Below, one piece after another: positions 17,685 to 26,727 of a DNA stretch of 64,000 nucleotides. The translations under genes and the position numbers were made by a program. Each line of letters starts with the position of its first letter. Within the stretch, counting starts at the first letter, position 1. The DNA is from Candidatus Fermentithermobacillaceae bacterium. Lineage in GTDB: Bacteria > Bacillota > Sulfobacillia > Fermentithermobacillales > Fermentithermobacillaceae. Where the stretch lies: the NCBI GenBank assembly GCA_012841375.1, contig DUUV01000081.1, forward strand, positions 1 through 64,000, read 5' to 3'. Under the pieces are notes generated by a model. That model made no database searches. It was not told the origin of the DNA and saw only the letters and a list, made by a program, of their open reading frames with translations.

Positions 17685-19136
17685 ATGGCCGAAGAAACTG
17701 AACGCACTCGAGGATTCGTCAAGTGGCTGCCCTATATACCGGTGGCAGGATTGGTCCTTCCCCTGGGTATCTCCATTTCTTTGCACTGGCCGTTGTACTG
17801 GGCCATGGCTGTGGGCTCCGTGATTGCCGCGGCGTCTGCCGTGCGCTACCTCTCGGCCAAGTCCGTCCTGGATGAAGACCGGGGCACACCCACCCGCGGA
17901 CCGTCTCTCGCGGAGATATGTGGGTACGCCCGTAGCGGAATCTCCCGGATAGCCAATGTCGTGATCTTGATTCTCCTGGTAAACGCGATGACTGCCGTGT
18001 GGTTCTCGTCCGGAACGATCCAGAGCATGGTGTACTACGGTCTCACCGTGATAAGTCCGGGTCAAGTCATGGCCGCGGGACTCATCATCTCGACCCTCGT
18101 ATCGCTGATGCTGGGGAGTTCGGTAGGCACTGTCGCTACCGTAGGGGTGGCCGTTCTAGGTATAGCCAAGGCGCTCGGGCTTCCCTCCGCTCTTGTAGCT
18201 GGCGCGATCATGTCAGGCGCCGTCTTCGGCGACAGGGTGTCCTTTCTCTCTCCCATTTTCCACCTGGCTGTTGATTTCACAGGCGCGGACAGGGGAAAAG
18301 CGTCCAGACGCATACTGATGACGGGCGTAGCGGCATGGTTGGTCGCGCTTCTGGCCTACGTAGTGATGGGATACTCTTCTGCGTCTATGGTCGCGGTCGA
18401 GGGGTTGAAGGTGCGGGATACGTACCTGGCTCTTCTCACGCAGTCGGCCAAGATCGGCTTCTGGGCGCTCATGCCACCCGCGCTGGTCATGGTGTTGTCC
18501 GCGGGGAAAGTGCCGGTCAGGCTCTGCCTCATGGCAGGGCTTGTCTCAGGCGCGTTGGTGGCTATCGCGCACCAAGGGCAGAGCATCGTCCTCGTTCTGC
18601 GGTCGGCGCTTTTCGGCTTTCACCAGGAGGCGGCAGTCGGGGAACTGACGGGATTACTGCGCAGCGGAGGTATAGCCGGAACCAGAGATATGATACTTCT
18701 TCTCGGTTTTGCAGGAGCCTACACAGGGATCACCGAGCTTTCAGGGATGATGGAGGAAGCGGTGCGGCCGCTGGTCAGTCCCCTGAAGACAAGGATGGCC
18801 TTCCTTATGGCGGCCATGGGCGTCAGCGTGTTGTCTGCAGGTCTGGCTTCCAATCAGGCGATGTCGGTGATACTCCCGGCAAGGTTAATGGAGGCGAAGA
18901 GGAAGGAGACCGGGACTTCGCGAGAAGACTTTGCCGGATCGTTGGCTGACTCCGGGATGGCGGCCGCAGGAGTAATCCCGTGGAATGTGATGGCTGCCAT
19001 CTGCGCCCAATCGCTCCAGGTGCCTTCCCAGGTCTATGCCCCGTATTCTTTCTTCTTAATAGCGCTCCCGGTCACCGGAGCCGTGTACGCATTTCTCTCC
19101 CAGAAGAAAGCGGGGATTCGGCAGGCCGCCGCGTGA
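17685..19136 (+). CDS. NhaC-family Na+/H+ antiporter-like membrane protein
   Basis: 483 aa with about 11-12 hydrophobic helices. NhaC signatures: SSVGTVATVGVAVLGIA and MSGAVFGDRVSFLSPIFHLA, and the C-terminal LADSGMAAAGVIPWN. Family members swap Na+ (or organic ions such as malate/lactate) for H+. Only a poor ribosome binding site is seen before ATG 17685. Follows the two CorC-type genes, fitting an ion-homeostasis cluster. Confidence 0.85.
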   Translation: MAEETERTRGFVKWLPYIPVAGLVLPLGISISLHWPLYWAMAVGSVIAAASAVRYLSAKSVLDEDRGTPTRGPSLAEICGYARSGISRIANVVILILLVNAMTAVWFSSGTIQSMVYYGLTVISPGQVMAAGLIISTLVSLMLGSSVGTVATVGVAVLGIAKALGLPSALVAGAIMSGAVFGDRVSFLSPIFHLAVDFTGADRGKASRRILMTGVAAWLVALLAYVVMGYSSASMVAVEGLKVRDTYLALLTQSAKIGFWALMPPALVMVLSAGKVPVRLCLMAGLVSGALVAIAHQGQSIVLVLRSALFGFHQEAAVGELTGLLRSGGIAGTRDMILLLGFAGAYTGITELSGMMEEAVRPLVSPLKTRMAFLMAAMGVSVLSAGLASNQAMSVILPARLMEAKRKETGTSREDFAGSLADSGMAAAGVIPWNVMAAICAQSLQVPSQVYAPYSFFLIALPVTGAVYAFLSQKKAGIRQAAA

Positions 19137-19192
19137 GCCGGGTCCCGATGCTTCTGTCTAGGCCCCGCTCGCCCCATGTAGCCCGGCAGGAG

Positions 19193-19225
19193 CTTCTGTC
19201 AGGTGAGCGAACCTGAGTATAGAAG
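19193..19225 (+). other. Stem-loop in the leader of the D-2-hydroxyacid dehydrogenase gene
   Basis: CTTCT/AGAAG outer arms (19193-19197, 19221-19225) and a perfect TCAGGT/ACCTGA inner stem (19199-19216) around GAGCGA. It ends 36 bp before the start codon. It may be a leader structure or the end of the upstream transcript; no T-run. Confidence 0.35.
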
Positions 19226-19261
19226 TACTCATAGCAAACTGGGACGTGAGGAGCGGTTGTC

Positions 19262-20206
19262 ATGAAGATCCTTTGTACTCGCCCGTGGGCCGAATGGGAG
19301 AAGAAGGCCATATCCGAAGTAGTGAAGGACGCAGAGTTCCTGGAGCCGGGGCCAAATCAAGAGATTCAGGACCTGGTGCTCGAATCGGAGGTCCTGTACG
19401 GGTTTCCCCAGGTACCGGTAAGCTCTCTCGTGGCTTCAAAGACATTGCGGCTATTGCACGTGCAATCTACCGGGGTGGACCGTTTTGCCGCCGCCCTTAA
19501 GGATTCGCCGATCATCCTGACCAACAGCAGGGGAGTACACGCCAAGCCTGTGGCGGAGCATGCCGTAGCCCTCATGATCGCGTTGGCGTACAACTTCCGG
19601 GCCCACACCGAGATACAAAAGGAACGCGTCTGGCAGGATCCGGGCATCGATAGGTTGGAGGGCAAGGTGGCCGGCCTGCTCGGCCTTGGGGCCATAGGCG
19701 AGGAGATTGCCCGCAAGTGCAAAGCCTTCGATATGAAGGTCATAGGGGTCCGCAGAAATGTCTCGCGCCCCGCCTCACCCAACGTGGACCGGGTTTATCC
19801 CATGGACGAACTGATTGAGGTCATGGAGGGGTCGGACTACGTCTTGTGCTCGCTCCCTCTCACCGGCGAGACATTGCGATGCGTGCGGTACGAACACTTT
19901 GCCGCCATGAAGCCGACCTCGGGCTTCGTGAACGTTGGCAGGGGCCCGGTAGTGGACGAAGCAGGTCTCATCCGCGCGCTCAAGGAAGGCAAGATCAGAG
20001 GTGCCGCCTTGGACGTGTTCGAGTCGGAGCCGCTAGGACCGGACAGCCCCCTCTGGGAGATGGACAACGTGGTGATTACACCCCACACGGCCGGGAAGTC
20101 GGAGGAAAACCGTAGGCGCAGTCTGGGCATCCTCATCGAGAATCTTGGCAGACTTCAAGAAGGGAAGCCGCTTATGAACGTGGTCGACAAGGTCCTCGGC
20201 TACTAG
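19262..20206 (+). CDS. D-isomer-specific 2-hydroxyacid dehydrogenase
   Basis: 314 aa. NAD-binding motif LGLGAIGEEIA near residue 140, VNVGRGPVVDE (catalytic Arg region), ALDVFESEPL (Glu) and ITPHTAG with the catalytic His. It reduces a 2-oxoacid or oxidises a D-2-hydroxyacid with NAD(P)H. Substrate not predictable. ATG 19261-region start with GAGGAGCGG upstream. Stands alone between an antiporter and a methylase. Confidence 0.9.
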   Translation: MKILCTRPWAEWEKKAISEVVKDAEFLEPGPNQEIQDLVLESEVLYGFPQVPVSSLVASKTLRLLHVQSTGVDRFAAALKDSPIILTNSRGVHAKPVAEHAVALMIALAYNFRAHTEIQKERVWQDPGIDRLEGKVAGLLGLGAIGEEIARKCKAFDMKVIGVRRNVSRPASPNVDRVYPMDELIEVMEGSDYVLCSLPLTGETLRCVRYEHFAAMKPTSGFVNVGRGPVVDEAGLIRALKEGKIRGAALDVFESEPLGPDSPLWEMDNVVITPHTAGKSEENRRRSLGILIENLGRLQEGKPLMNVVDKVLGY

Positions 20207-20277
20207 ACGGCGGGCTCGACGGGTCTCCCGGTTCGGCGCCGGCAGGCGGGCCCAGGGGATTTGGAGGAAGCAACCCA

Positions 20278-21111
20278 TTGGAAAAGCGGAGAGCGGTGGG
20301 GGAGCGCCGTCAGGCGGCGCGCCCTTTCATCAAATGGGCAGGAGGCAAGAAGCAGATCCTCAGAGAGCTGTTGGCGAGAGCGCCGCAGACCTTTGGCACG
20401 TACTTCGAGCCTTTCCTCGGAGGCGGAGCAGTGTTTTTCTCCCTGTCTCCCAGTAAGGCTGTTCTGTCCGACCTAAACCCTCATCTCATGAACGCCTACT
20501 TGGTGGTGCGCGACCGTGTAGACGAACTGGCCGAGTCGCTTGAGGTCCACCGGGCCGACAGAGACTACTACTACATGATGAGGGACCTATCTCCCGAGAC
20601 CATGTCCGACGTTGAGAGGGCCTCCTGGTTCATCTACCTCAACAAGACGTGCTACAACGGGCTTTGGAGAGTGAACAAGAGCGGCCGCTTCAACGTGCCC
20701 TTCGGCCGGTACAAGAACCCTAGGATCTTGGATAGAAGCAATCTCCACGCGGCGTCCCGGGCACTTCGCGCTGCCGACCTCCGGTGCTCCGACTTTGAAG
20801 ATGCCGTACAAGACGCTCTCCCCGGTGACTTCGTGTACTTCGACCCGCCCTACCTGCCTCTCGGCGGTACGGCAGTGTTCACCTCTTATACGGGAGAAGG
20901 ATTTGACGTATCCGAACAGGAACGTCTTGCCGAAGTGTTTAGACGGCTGAGCCGCAAAGGTGTCTTTGTCATGCTGAGCAACTCTGACGTGCCTCTGGTG
21001 AGACGGCTCTACCGGGGTTTCCGGATCGATACGATACAGGCGGCCAGGGCGATAAGCTGCAGGGGCGACAGGCGCGGGCTGGTCGGTGAAGTCATCATAA
21101 CCGGCTATTGA
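20278..21111 (+). CDS. Dam-like DNA adenine-N6 methyltransferase (D12 class), orphan
   Basis: 277 aa, TTG start 20278 with GGAGG ~11 nt upstream. SAM motif I IKWAGGKKQ plus EPFLGGGAVFF, catalytic DPPY at VYFDPPYLPL, and the D12-class C-terminus. It methylates adenine in DNA; GATC is the usual target of the class but cannot be read from sequence. No restriction endonuclease gene is adjacent, so it may serve regulation or repair. Its stop overlaps the region of the next start. Confidence 0.9.
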   Translation: MEKRRAVGERRQAARPFIKWAGGKKQILRELLARAPQTFGTYFEPFLGGGAVFFSLSPSKAVLSDLNPHLMNAYLVVRDRVDELAESLEVHRADRDYYYMMRDLSPETMSDVERASWFIYLNKTCYNGLWRVNKSGRFNVPFGRYKNPRILDRSNLHAASRALRAADLRCSDFEDAVQDALPGDFVYFDPPYLPLGGTAVFTSYTGEGFDVSEQERLAEVFRRLSRKGVFVMLSNSDVPLVRRLYRGFRIDTIQAARAISCRGDRRGLVGEVIITGY

Positions 21112-21126
21112 TTGGGGGTGACAGAA

Positions 21127-22278
21127 GTGATCTCGGAAAAGCGACTATTGGAGCTCTTGAGGAACCTGGTTCGTACGAAATCGGTCAATCCCGACCTGGT
21201 CCAGGGAGGAAACGGAGAGGCCGAAATCGCCGCGTATATCGGCGGTCATATGGAATCCATGGGCCTCTCAGTCAGGTACCAGGAGGTGGCTCCTGGCCGG
21301 CTGAATGCCATTGGAGTCCTGAAAGGCACGGGCGGGGGTCGGAGCCTGATGCTTAACGGCCATATAGACACGGTCGGTATCGAAGGAATGACCATAGATC
21401 CCCTTGACCCGGTGCTTTCCGGTGGGCGCCTGTACGGACGGGGCAGTTTTGACATGAAGGGCGGCGTCGCCGCGATGATAGAGGCCGTTCACGCCGTAGT
21501 GGATTCCGGTACCCGCCTCAAAGGCGATGTGGTCGTCGCGTGTGTGTGCGACGAGGAATACGCCAGTATGGGCACTGAAGCGGTGGCCAGGGAGTATGTC
21601 ACCGACGCGGCCATCGTAACCGAACCTACCGGAAACCGGGTCTGCGTGGCGCATAAGGGCTTTGCATGGGTCAAAGTCGAGGTAGCCGGCAAGGCGGCTC
21701 ACGGGTCGCTGCCCTCTGAGGGCGTGGACGCGATAATGGGCGCAGGCAAGTTCTTGTGCGAGGTCGACCGCTATGCCCGGGAGACGCTGTCGACGAAGAA
21801 GCACCCTCTCTTAGGCTCGCCATCGGTACACGCTTCACTGATCGAGGGCGGTACGAATCTGTCGACATATCCTGCCGAATGTGTTGTACAGATGGAGCGT
21901 CGCACAATACCGGGTGAAGACCGGGAAACGGTAGAGAAAGAGATTGAGGGGATTATCGAGGCCGTCAAGGCGCAAGACCCGCTCATCCAGGCGAAGGCGG
22001 AGGTGTTCTTCTTGAGGCCCCCGTTCGAGGTGTCCACGTCGGAGCCTGTGGTACGGGCTGTCAGCGAAGCCGTTGAGGAGACGCTTGGCCGGGAGCCGGA
22101 GTATATGGGGTCTCACCCGTGGCTGGATTCGGCCGTCTTGGCAGAGGCGGGGATACCCACGGTGATCTTCGGTCCTGCCGGTGAAGGCGCCCACAGCGCG
22201 GTCGAATATGTCGATTTTCCGTCGGTAGTAGACACCGCAAGGGTGCTGTTCGCCGCGATCGGGAAGATATCGGGTTGA
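21127..22278 (+). CDS. M20-family metallopeptidase (ArgE/DapE/CPG2 type)
   Basis: About 383 aa from GTG 21127, which has GGGGGTGA just upstream; TTG 21112 is an alternative that abuts the dam stop. Metal-site motifs: NGHIDTV, GRGSFDMKGG, CDEEYASMGTE (general base Glu and ligand), and the C-terminal HSAVEYV. The family removes N-acyl groups or cleaves dipeptides with two zinc ions. Exact substrate unknown. Confidence 0.9.
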   Translation: MISEKRLLELLRNLVRTKSVNPDLVQGGNGEAEIAAYIGGHMESMGLSVRYQEVAPGRLNAIGVLKGTGGGRSLMLNGHIDTVGIEGMTIDPLDPVLSGGRLYGRGSFDMKGGVAAMIEAVHAVVDSGTRLKGDVVVACVCDEEYASMGTEAVAREYVTDAAIVTEPTGNRVCVAHKGFAWVKVEVAGKAAHGSLPSEGVDAIMGAGKFLCEVDRYARETLSTKKHPLLGSPSVHASLIEGGTNLSTYPAECVVQMERRTIPGEDRETVEKEIEGIIEAVKAQDPLIQAKAEVFFLRPPFEVSTSEPVVRAVSEAVEETLGREPEYMGSHPWLDSAVLAEAGIPTVIFGPAGEGAHSAVEYVDFPSVVDTARVLFAAIGKISG

Positions 22279-22307
22279 ACCGGTAGAGAGGGTGGGGTTG
22301 AGGCTCA

Positions 22308-22703
22308 TTGGGTGTCCATAGGATAGGCGTGGATGTTGTGACCGTAGACCGCATAAGGCGAAGCCTGGAATCCCATGGAGAGGCTTTCCGCAGGAGGCTC
22401 TTGACTCCGGACGAGTCCCGGTACTGCCGCGGACCTCGCGAAGCGGAGAGGGTGGCCGGCAGGGTTGCCGCGAAAGAGGCCGTCATGAAGGTCCTCGGGG
22501 ACGGGTGGCCGGCCATCCCTTGGACCTCCATCGAAGTGCTTCCGGACGAGTCGGGGCGCCCGATCGCCCGCCTAACCGGAAAGGCTGCCGAGGCCATGAG
22601 AGATCTGGGTCTTGCGGCAGTTGACGTCTCGATCACCCACGACGGCAACCTGGCTATAGCGGCGGCTCTCGGCGCCGGCCCTACCGGGGAGGAGACGAGA
22701 TGA
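22308..22703 (+). CDS. acpS: Holo-[acyl-carrier-protein] synthase
   Basis: 131 aa, TTG start. GVDVVTVDRIRR holds the Mg-binding Asp and VAAKEAVMKVLG the conserved Glu/Lys. It moves 4'-phosphopantetheine from CoA to acyl carrier protein. Overlaps nnrD by ATGA, the usual Bacillota pairing. Confidence 0.93.
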   Translation: MGVHRIGVDVVTVDRIRRSLESHGEAFRRRLLTPDESRYCRGPREAERVAGRVAAKEAVMKVLGDGWPAIPWTSIEVLPDESGRPIARLTGKAAEAMRDLGLAAVDVSITHDGNLAIAAALGAGPTGEETR

Positions 22704-24307
22704 GATACTTGGCCAGCGCGGAAGAGATGAGGGATATCGATCGTAGGGCCGTTATGGCAGGCATACCGGTGTCGGTCCTCATGGAGAACGCAGGCCGGGC
22801 TCTCTCTGTCGAGGCCCTGGAGATGATCGCAGAACGGTGCGGCGGCCCCGTGGTCGTGTTGGCGGGTCCCGGTCAGAACGGTGGGGACGGGTTGTGCGCG
22901 GCAAGACACCTGTCGTCTCGAGGCCTCCCCGTGAAGGTGGTTCTGTTCGCGTCTCCCCCCCGGATGACTGCCGAATCCAGAGCGAACCTTGATGCGTTGC
23001 GGGCGTACCCGGTGGAAGTCTTCCATGTGACCGGCGGCGGGACGAGATTCCACGAGATACGCGATGGTCTCGGCGATGCCGCCCTAATTGTGGACGCCCT
23101 CCTTGGAACAGGTCAGAAAGGCGCCCCAAGGCCTCCCATGGACGAGGCAGTAAGATGGGCCGGTGAGGCCGGAGTTCCTATCGTGGCATGCGATGTACCG
23201 ACGGGTGTCGACTCAGATACAGGACGCGTCTTCCAGCCGGCCGTCAGGGCAGACGTAACGGTGACGATGGGCCTTCCCAAACGGGGGCTGTACGTCTATC
23301 CGGGACGCAAGTACGCGGGACGCATCGTCGTGGAGTCTCTCGGGTTGCCCCCTTCTCTCATCTCAGGCCCGTTTCCGGTGTCGGCAGTAACCCTGGAGGA
23401 CGCCCGAAGGCTCATCCCACGTAGGGAGGCTGACCACCATAAAGGACGCTCAGGTCATGTCCTGGTGATCGCAGGTTCAGAAAGCATGCCCGGGGCGGCG
23501 GCGCTGGCTTCCAAAGCCGCTCTGCGAGCAGGGGCCGGGACCGTGACGCTGGCCTGCCCGCGGGAGGTCTACCGGGTGTGCGCCCAAATGGTGCCCGAAG
23601 TGATGGTTGTCGCCGCGGCCGACGGCGGCTTGTTTTCGGTTAGGGATGACCAAATGGCTGCAATAGAGGGTCTTCTCGCCAAGTCCAGGAGCGCCGTGAT
23701 AGGCCCCGGTCTGGGGCGGGGCGAGTCGCAGGAGGCATTCATTGACCGTTGCCTCGCGCTCATGACGTCAACGGGCACGCCCTGCGTCATCGACGCCGAT
23801 GGCCTCAACGGTCTCTCGACCATAGGCGGCCTATCATATCTCGCCGGCCTTGAGGGCAAGTTTATCCTGACTCCCCATCCCGGTGAGCTTTCAAGGCTCT
23901 TGGGTGTAGACATCCAAGATATCGAAAGAGATCGTTTGGCTGCGGCAAGAGAGGCAGCGTCAAGAGGGAAAAGTGTGGTGTGTTTGAAGGGAGCCGGGAC
24001 GTGCGTGGCGAACTCGGTAGGTAGCATCACCGTAAACACTACGGGAGATCCGGCGATGGCGACGGCAGGGTCCGGCGATGTCTTGTCAGGCGTGATCGCC
24101 GCCCTTATTTCACAGGGTCTTCCGCTATATGAAGCGGCTTGGCTGGGAGTTTTTTGGCACGGCCTTTCGGGAGAGATAGCCGTGAGGAAAGCCGGGTCTT
24201 ACGGGGTGCTCGCGGGCGAGGTAAGCGACAGTCTTCCCGGGGCCCGCAGGGTTATTGTGGGAGGTGAACGACCCGGCGTCAGGGTCAACCAAGAGTGGCC
24301 AAGCTGA
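22700..24307 (+). CDS. nnr: Bifunctional NAD(P)H-hydrate epimerase / ADP-dependent dehydratase
   Basis: 535 aa. N-terminal YjeF_N epimerase (~1-215: PGQNGGDGL, LLGTGQKGAPR, DVPTGVDSDTG) and C-terminal ribokinase-like dehydratase (~225-520: HKGRSGHVLVIAGS, LTPHPGELSRLLG, AGSGDVLSGVI). It repairs hydrated NAD(P)H. Start ATG overlaps the acpS stop. An alanine racemase gene, common between this gene and the toxin pair in Bacillota, is absent. Confidence 0.95.
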   Translation: MRYLASAEEMRDIDRRAVMAGIPVSVLMENAGRALSVEALEMIAERCGGPVVVLAGPGQNGGDGLCAARHLSSRGLPVKVVLFASPPRMTAESRANLDALRAYPVEVFHVTGGGTRFHEIRDGLGDAALIVDALLGTGQKGAPRPPMDEAVRWAGEAGVPIVACDVPTGVDSDTGRVFQPAVRADVTVTMGLPKRGLYVYPGRKYAGRIVVESLGLPPSLISGPFPVSAVTLEDARRLIPRREADHHKGRSGHVLVIAGSESMPGAAALASKAALRAGAGTVTLACPREVYRVCAQMVPEVMVVAAADGGLFSVRDDQMAAIEGLLAKSRSAVIGPGLGRGESQEAFIDRCLALMTSTGTPCVIDADGLNGLSTIGGLSYLAGLEGKFILTPHPGELSRLLGVDIQDIERDRLAAAREAASRGKSVVCLKGAGTCVANSVGSITVNTTGDPAMATAGSGDVLSGVIAALISQGLPLYEAAWLGVFWHGLSGEIAVRKAGSYGVLAGEVSDSLPGARRVIVGGERPGVRVNQEWPS

Positions 24308-24573
24308 AACGAGTCGTGGTGGGGCTTACAGAAGAAGTGCTGTCCGGCATCGACAGTCTCACCCAAGAGACAAACCGGTGCCGTTCCACGTTGATAAGAG
24401 AAGCATGTTCGTTTTACATCCAAGAGAAACGCCGCGCCATTCTCCGTGAGAAGATGAGAATCGGATATCTCGAGATGGCAGAGCTTAACCGAAGGCTGGC
24501 AGAGGAACTCGGCGCCGACCTCTACGAAGGAGATGACTGGTACGGCGACGAGCGCGTCTGGAGGAAGGCTTGA
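24295..24573 (+). CDS. ndoAI: EndoAI-type ribbon-helix-helix antitoxin
   Basis: 92 aa, GTG start overlapping the nnr stop by 13 bp. N-terminal ribbon-helix-helix (KRVVVGLTEEVLSGID, then a helix with RSTLIREA) for dimerisation and DNA binding; charged C-terminal tail that would wrap the toxin. Directly joined to the toxin gene. Likely represses its own promoter. Confidence 0.85.
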   Translation: MAKLKRVVVGLTEEVLSGIDSLTQETNRCRSTLIREACSFYIQEKRRAILREKMRIGYLEMAELNRRLAEELGADLYEGDDWYGDERVWRKA

Positions 24574-24924
24574 TTGGAACCGACAAGGGGCGACATCTAC
24601 TTCGCCGATCTGAGTCCCGTAGTCGGCTCAGAACAGGGAGGTTTCAGGCCCGTCTTAATCATCCAGAACGATATCGGCAATAAGTACAGCCCTACCGTTA
24701 TCATCTCTGCGATCACCTCTCAGATCCAAAAGGCTCGTCTTCCTACTCACATTGAGCTTTCGGCTCGTTCCTCCGGCCTTGAGAAGGACTCCGTCATTTT
24801 GCTGGAACAGGTTAGGACCATAGACAAACGCCGGCTGAAGAGGCGGGTTGCCAGACTCGACGACGAGATCATGGAAAAAGTGGACGAGGCTCTGGCGATC
24901 TCTGTGGGACTCAAGCCGGTATAA
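24574..24924 (+). CDS. ndoA: EndoA/MazF-type mRNA interferase toxin
   Basis: 116 aa, TTG start immediately after the antitoxin stop codon (no gap). Typical Endo[40 protein letters not shown] (Thr and Ser of the active site), [11 protein letters not shown]. Cleaves mRNA; in Bacillus subtilis at UACAU. Confidence 0.95.
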   Translation: MEPTRGDIYFADLSPVVGSEQGGFRPVLIIQNDIGNKYSPTVIISAITSQIQKARLPTHIELSARSSGLEKDSVILLEQVRTIDKRRLKRRVARLDDEIMEKVDEALAISVGLKPV

Positions 24925-24941
24925 AGAAAGGGAGAGGTAGC

Positions 24942-25973
24942 GTGGACTTTGCTGGAATGGGGTTTCGTCGTGTCAGACTCGCGGAGACTCCTACTCCGTT
25001 CGAAGAGGCGCCCCGGTTCTCCAAGGTTCTCGGAGGACCCACCGTTTTCTTGAAGAGAGATGACGCCACCGGGTTGGCCCTCGGGGGAAACAAAGCAAGA
25101 AAACTTGAACTGTTGATGGGTGAGATGCTGGAACAGGGGGCGGACACCGTCATCACCTGTGGCGGCCCCCAATCAAATCACGCCAGGATGACGGCAGCCG
25201 CCGCGCGGAAACTGGGAGTTCACCCGGTCCTGGTCCTGGACGGGGACGACCCCGGGACGCGCCAAGGGAATCTTCTCTTGGACCACCTCCTTGGCGCCGA
25301 GATAATCTTCTCAGGTTCAAGGAGCGCCTGCGACCTACTTGACGAAGTGAGAGATAAGGTCGCCTCCCAGGGCCGAAAGCCCTATGTTGTGCCCTTGGGC
25401 GGGTCCAGCCCACTGGGAGCGCTGGCGTATATGGAATGTGTGGAAGAGATTGTGGCAGAGTCCAAGGCCCTTGGAGTTTCGCCCAAGGCCCTCTACGTGG
25501 CCTCAGGGTCTGTGGGTACTCTGGCCGGGCTTATCATGGGAAAAGTGGCTTTCGAGGCGCCCTTCTCCGTTCGCGGGTTTGCGGTCAGCCCCGGTGTCGA
25601 GGCAAAAACCGAGCGTACGGTCGAGCTTATGAAGGAATCCATATCTCTCCTCCGGTCTCGCGTGTCGCACCCGGGCCCCGACCTTTGCCGGCTTTTCGAT
25701 TACGGTCTCGAGGGCCTTTCGGCCCTTGTGAATATCGATGGGAGTGAGGTTGGCGAGGGCTATGCCATCCCGACAGAGGCCGGGCTCGAGGCAATCCGGC
25801 TCTTGGCCCGCAACGAAGGAGTGCTTACCGACCCGGTGTACACCGCGAAAGCACTGGCGGGCCTTGTAAGAGACGCCAGAGCAGGTGTGTATTCCAAAGA
25901 TGACTCAGTGATCTTCCTTCATACCGGAGGTGTCCCGTCGGACTTCGCCTTCGTGGAAGCGCTTTCGAGATGA
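24942..25973 (+). CDS. D-cysteine desulfhydrase / ACC-deaminase-family PLP enzyme
   Basis: 343 aa, GTG start. The PLP lysine is in LGGNKARKLE; GGPQSNHARMTAA is the family's substrate-binding loop and FLHTGG lies near the end. Family reactions: D-cysteine to pyruvate, H2S and NH3, or ACC deamination. D-cysteine desulfhydrase is the likelier reading. Followed by two other amide/peptide hydrolases in the same direction. Confidence 0.85.
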   Translation: MDFAGMGFRRVRLAETPTPFEEAPRFSKVLGGPTVFLKRDDATGLALGGNKARKLELLMGEMLEQGADTVITCGGPQSNHARMTAAAARKLGVHPVLVLDGDDPGTRQGNLLLDHLLGAEIIFSGSRSACDLLDEVRDKVASQGRKPYVVPLGGSSPLGALAYMECVEEIVAESKALGVSPKALYVASGSVGTLAGLIMGKVAFEAPFSVRGFAVSPGVEAKTERTVELMKESISLLRSRVSHPGPDLCRLFDYGLEGLSALVNIDGSEVGEGYAIPTEAGLEAIRLLARNEGVLTDPVYTAKALAGLVRDARAGVYSKDDSVIFLHTGGVPSDFAFVEALSR

Positions 25974-26019
25974 GGATGAAGGCGGTGTTTTCCTGCAATT
26001 AGAGGGGAGGAATCGGAGA

Positions 26020-26727
26020 ATGAGACCCATCATTGGAATTACGGCGAACTACAACGAGGAACACAACGCTGCTACGGTACCAATGACTTACATCAACGCA
26101 GTGCTGGAAGCGGGCGGCAAGCCCCTTCTAATCCCGGTCATGCCCGACGATGTCGCCGAAGAGAACCTTTCAGTCATCGACGCCCTGCTCATCCCGGGCG
26201 GCGTCGACCTAGACCCGCGCCACTTCAACGAGCGGCACAGTCCGAAGTTGGGGAGGATTAACCCGCTCCTCGACGCGCTGGAACTCGGACTCGTGAAGAA
26301 AGCCCTGGCGATGAACATGCCGATGCTGGGTATCTGCAGGGGGTGCCAGCTTATCACCGTGGCGGCGGGAGGCTCCCTCGTGCAAGACATCGGAACCCAG
26401 ATAGGAGGAGCCCAGAAACACGTCCAACAGGCTCCGCGCTGGTACGGCACTCACGATGTAGTGATCCAGGAAGGATCATTGTTTGAACGAGTCTTCGGAA
26501 CCAGGAGGCTTGTGACCAATTCATACCACCACCAGTCCATAAAGAACCCTGGCGACGGTTTCTCGGTGACGGCCCACGCCCTTGACGGGGTTGTCGAAGG
26601 GGCCGAATACAACAAAGGCTTCTGCCTCTGCATCCAGTGGCATCCGGAGGCCATGTGGACGAAGAACCCGGTGTTCCTCGAGCCTTTCAAGGCCCTGGTG
26701 AAAGCCGCCAAGGGAGAACCGGTCTAG
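26020..26727 (+). CDS. Class I glutamine amidotransferase-like gamma-glutamyl hydrolase (PuuD-like)
   Basis: About 235 aa from ATG 26020 (GGGGAGG upstream), typical for the family. Nucleophile Cys in LGICRGCQLI, catalytic His-x-Glu in QWHPE. PuuD cleaves gamma-glutamyl-GABA in putrescine breakdown; other gamma-glutamyl substrates are possible. No other puu genes are in view. Its stop codon abuts the next ATG. Confidence 0.88.
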   Translation: MRPIIGITANYNEEHNAATVPMTYINAVLEAGGKPLLIPVMPDDVAEENLSVIDALLIPGGVDLDPRHFNERHSPKLGRINPLLDALELGLVKKALAMNMPMLGICRGCQLITVAAGGSLVQDIGTQIGGAQKHVQQAPRWYGTHDVVIQEGSLFERVFGTRRLVTNSYHHQSIKNPGDGFSVTAHALDGVVEGAEYNKGFCLCIQWHPEAMWTKNPVFLEPFKALVKAAKGEPV

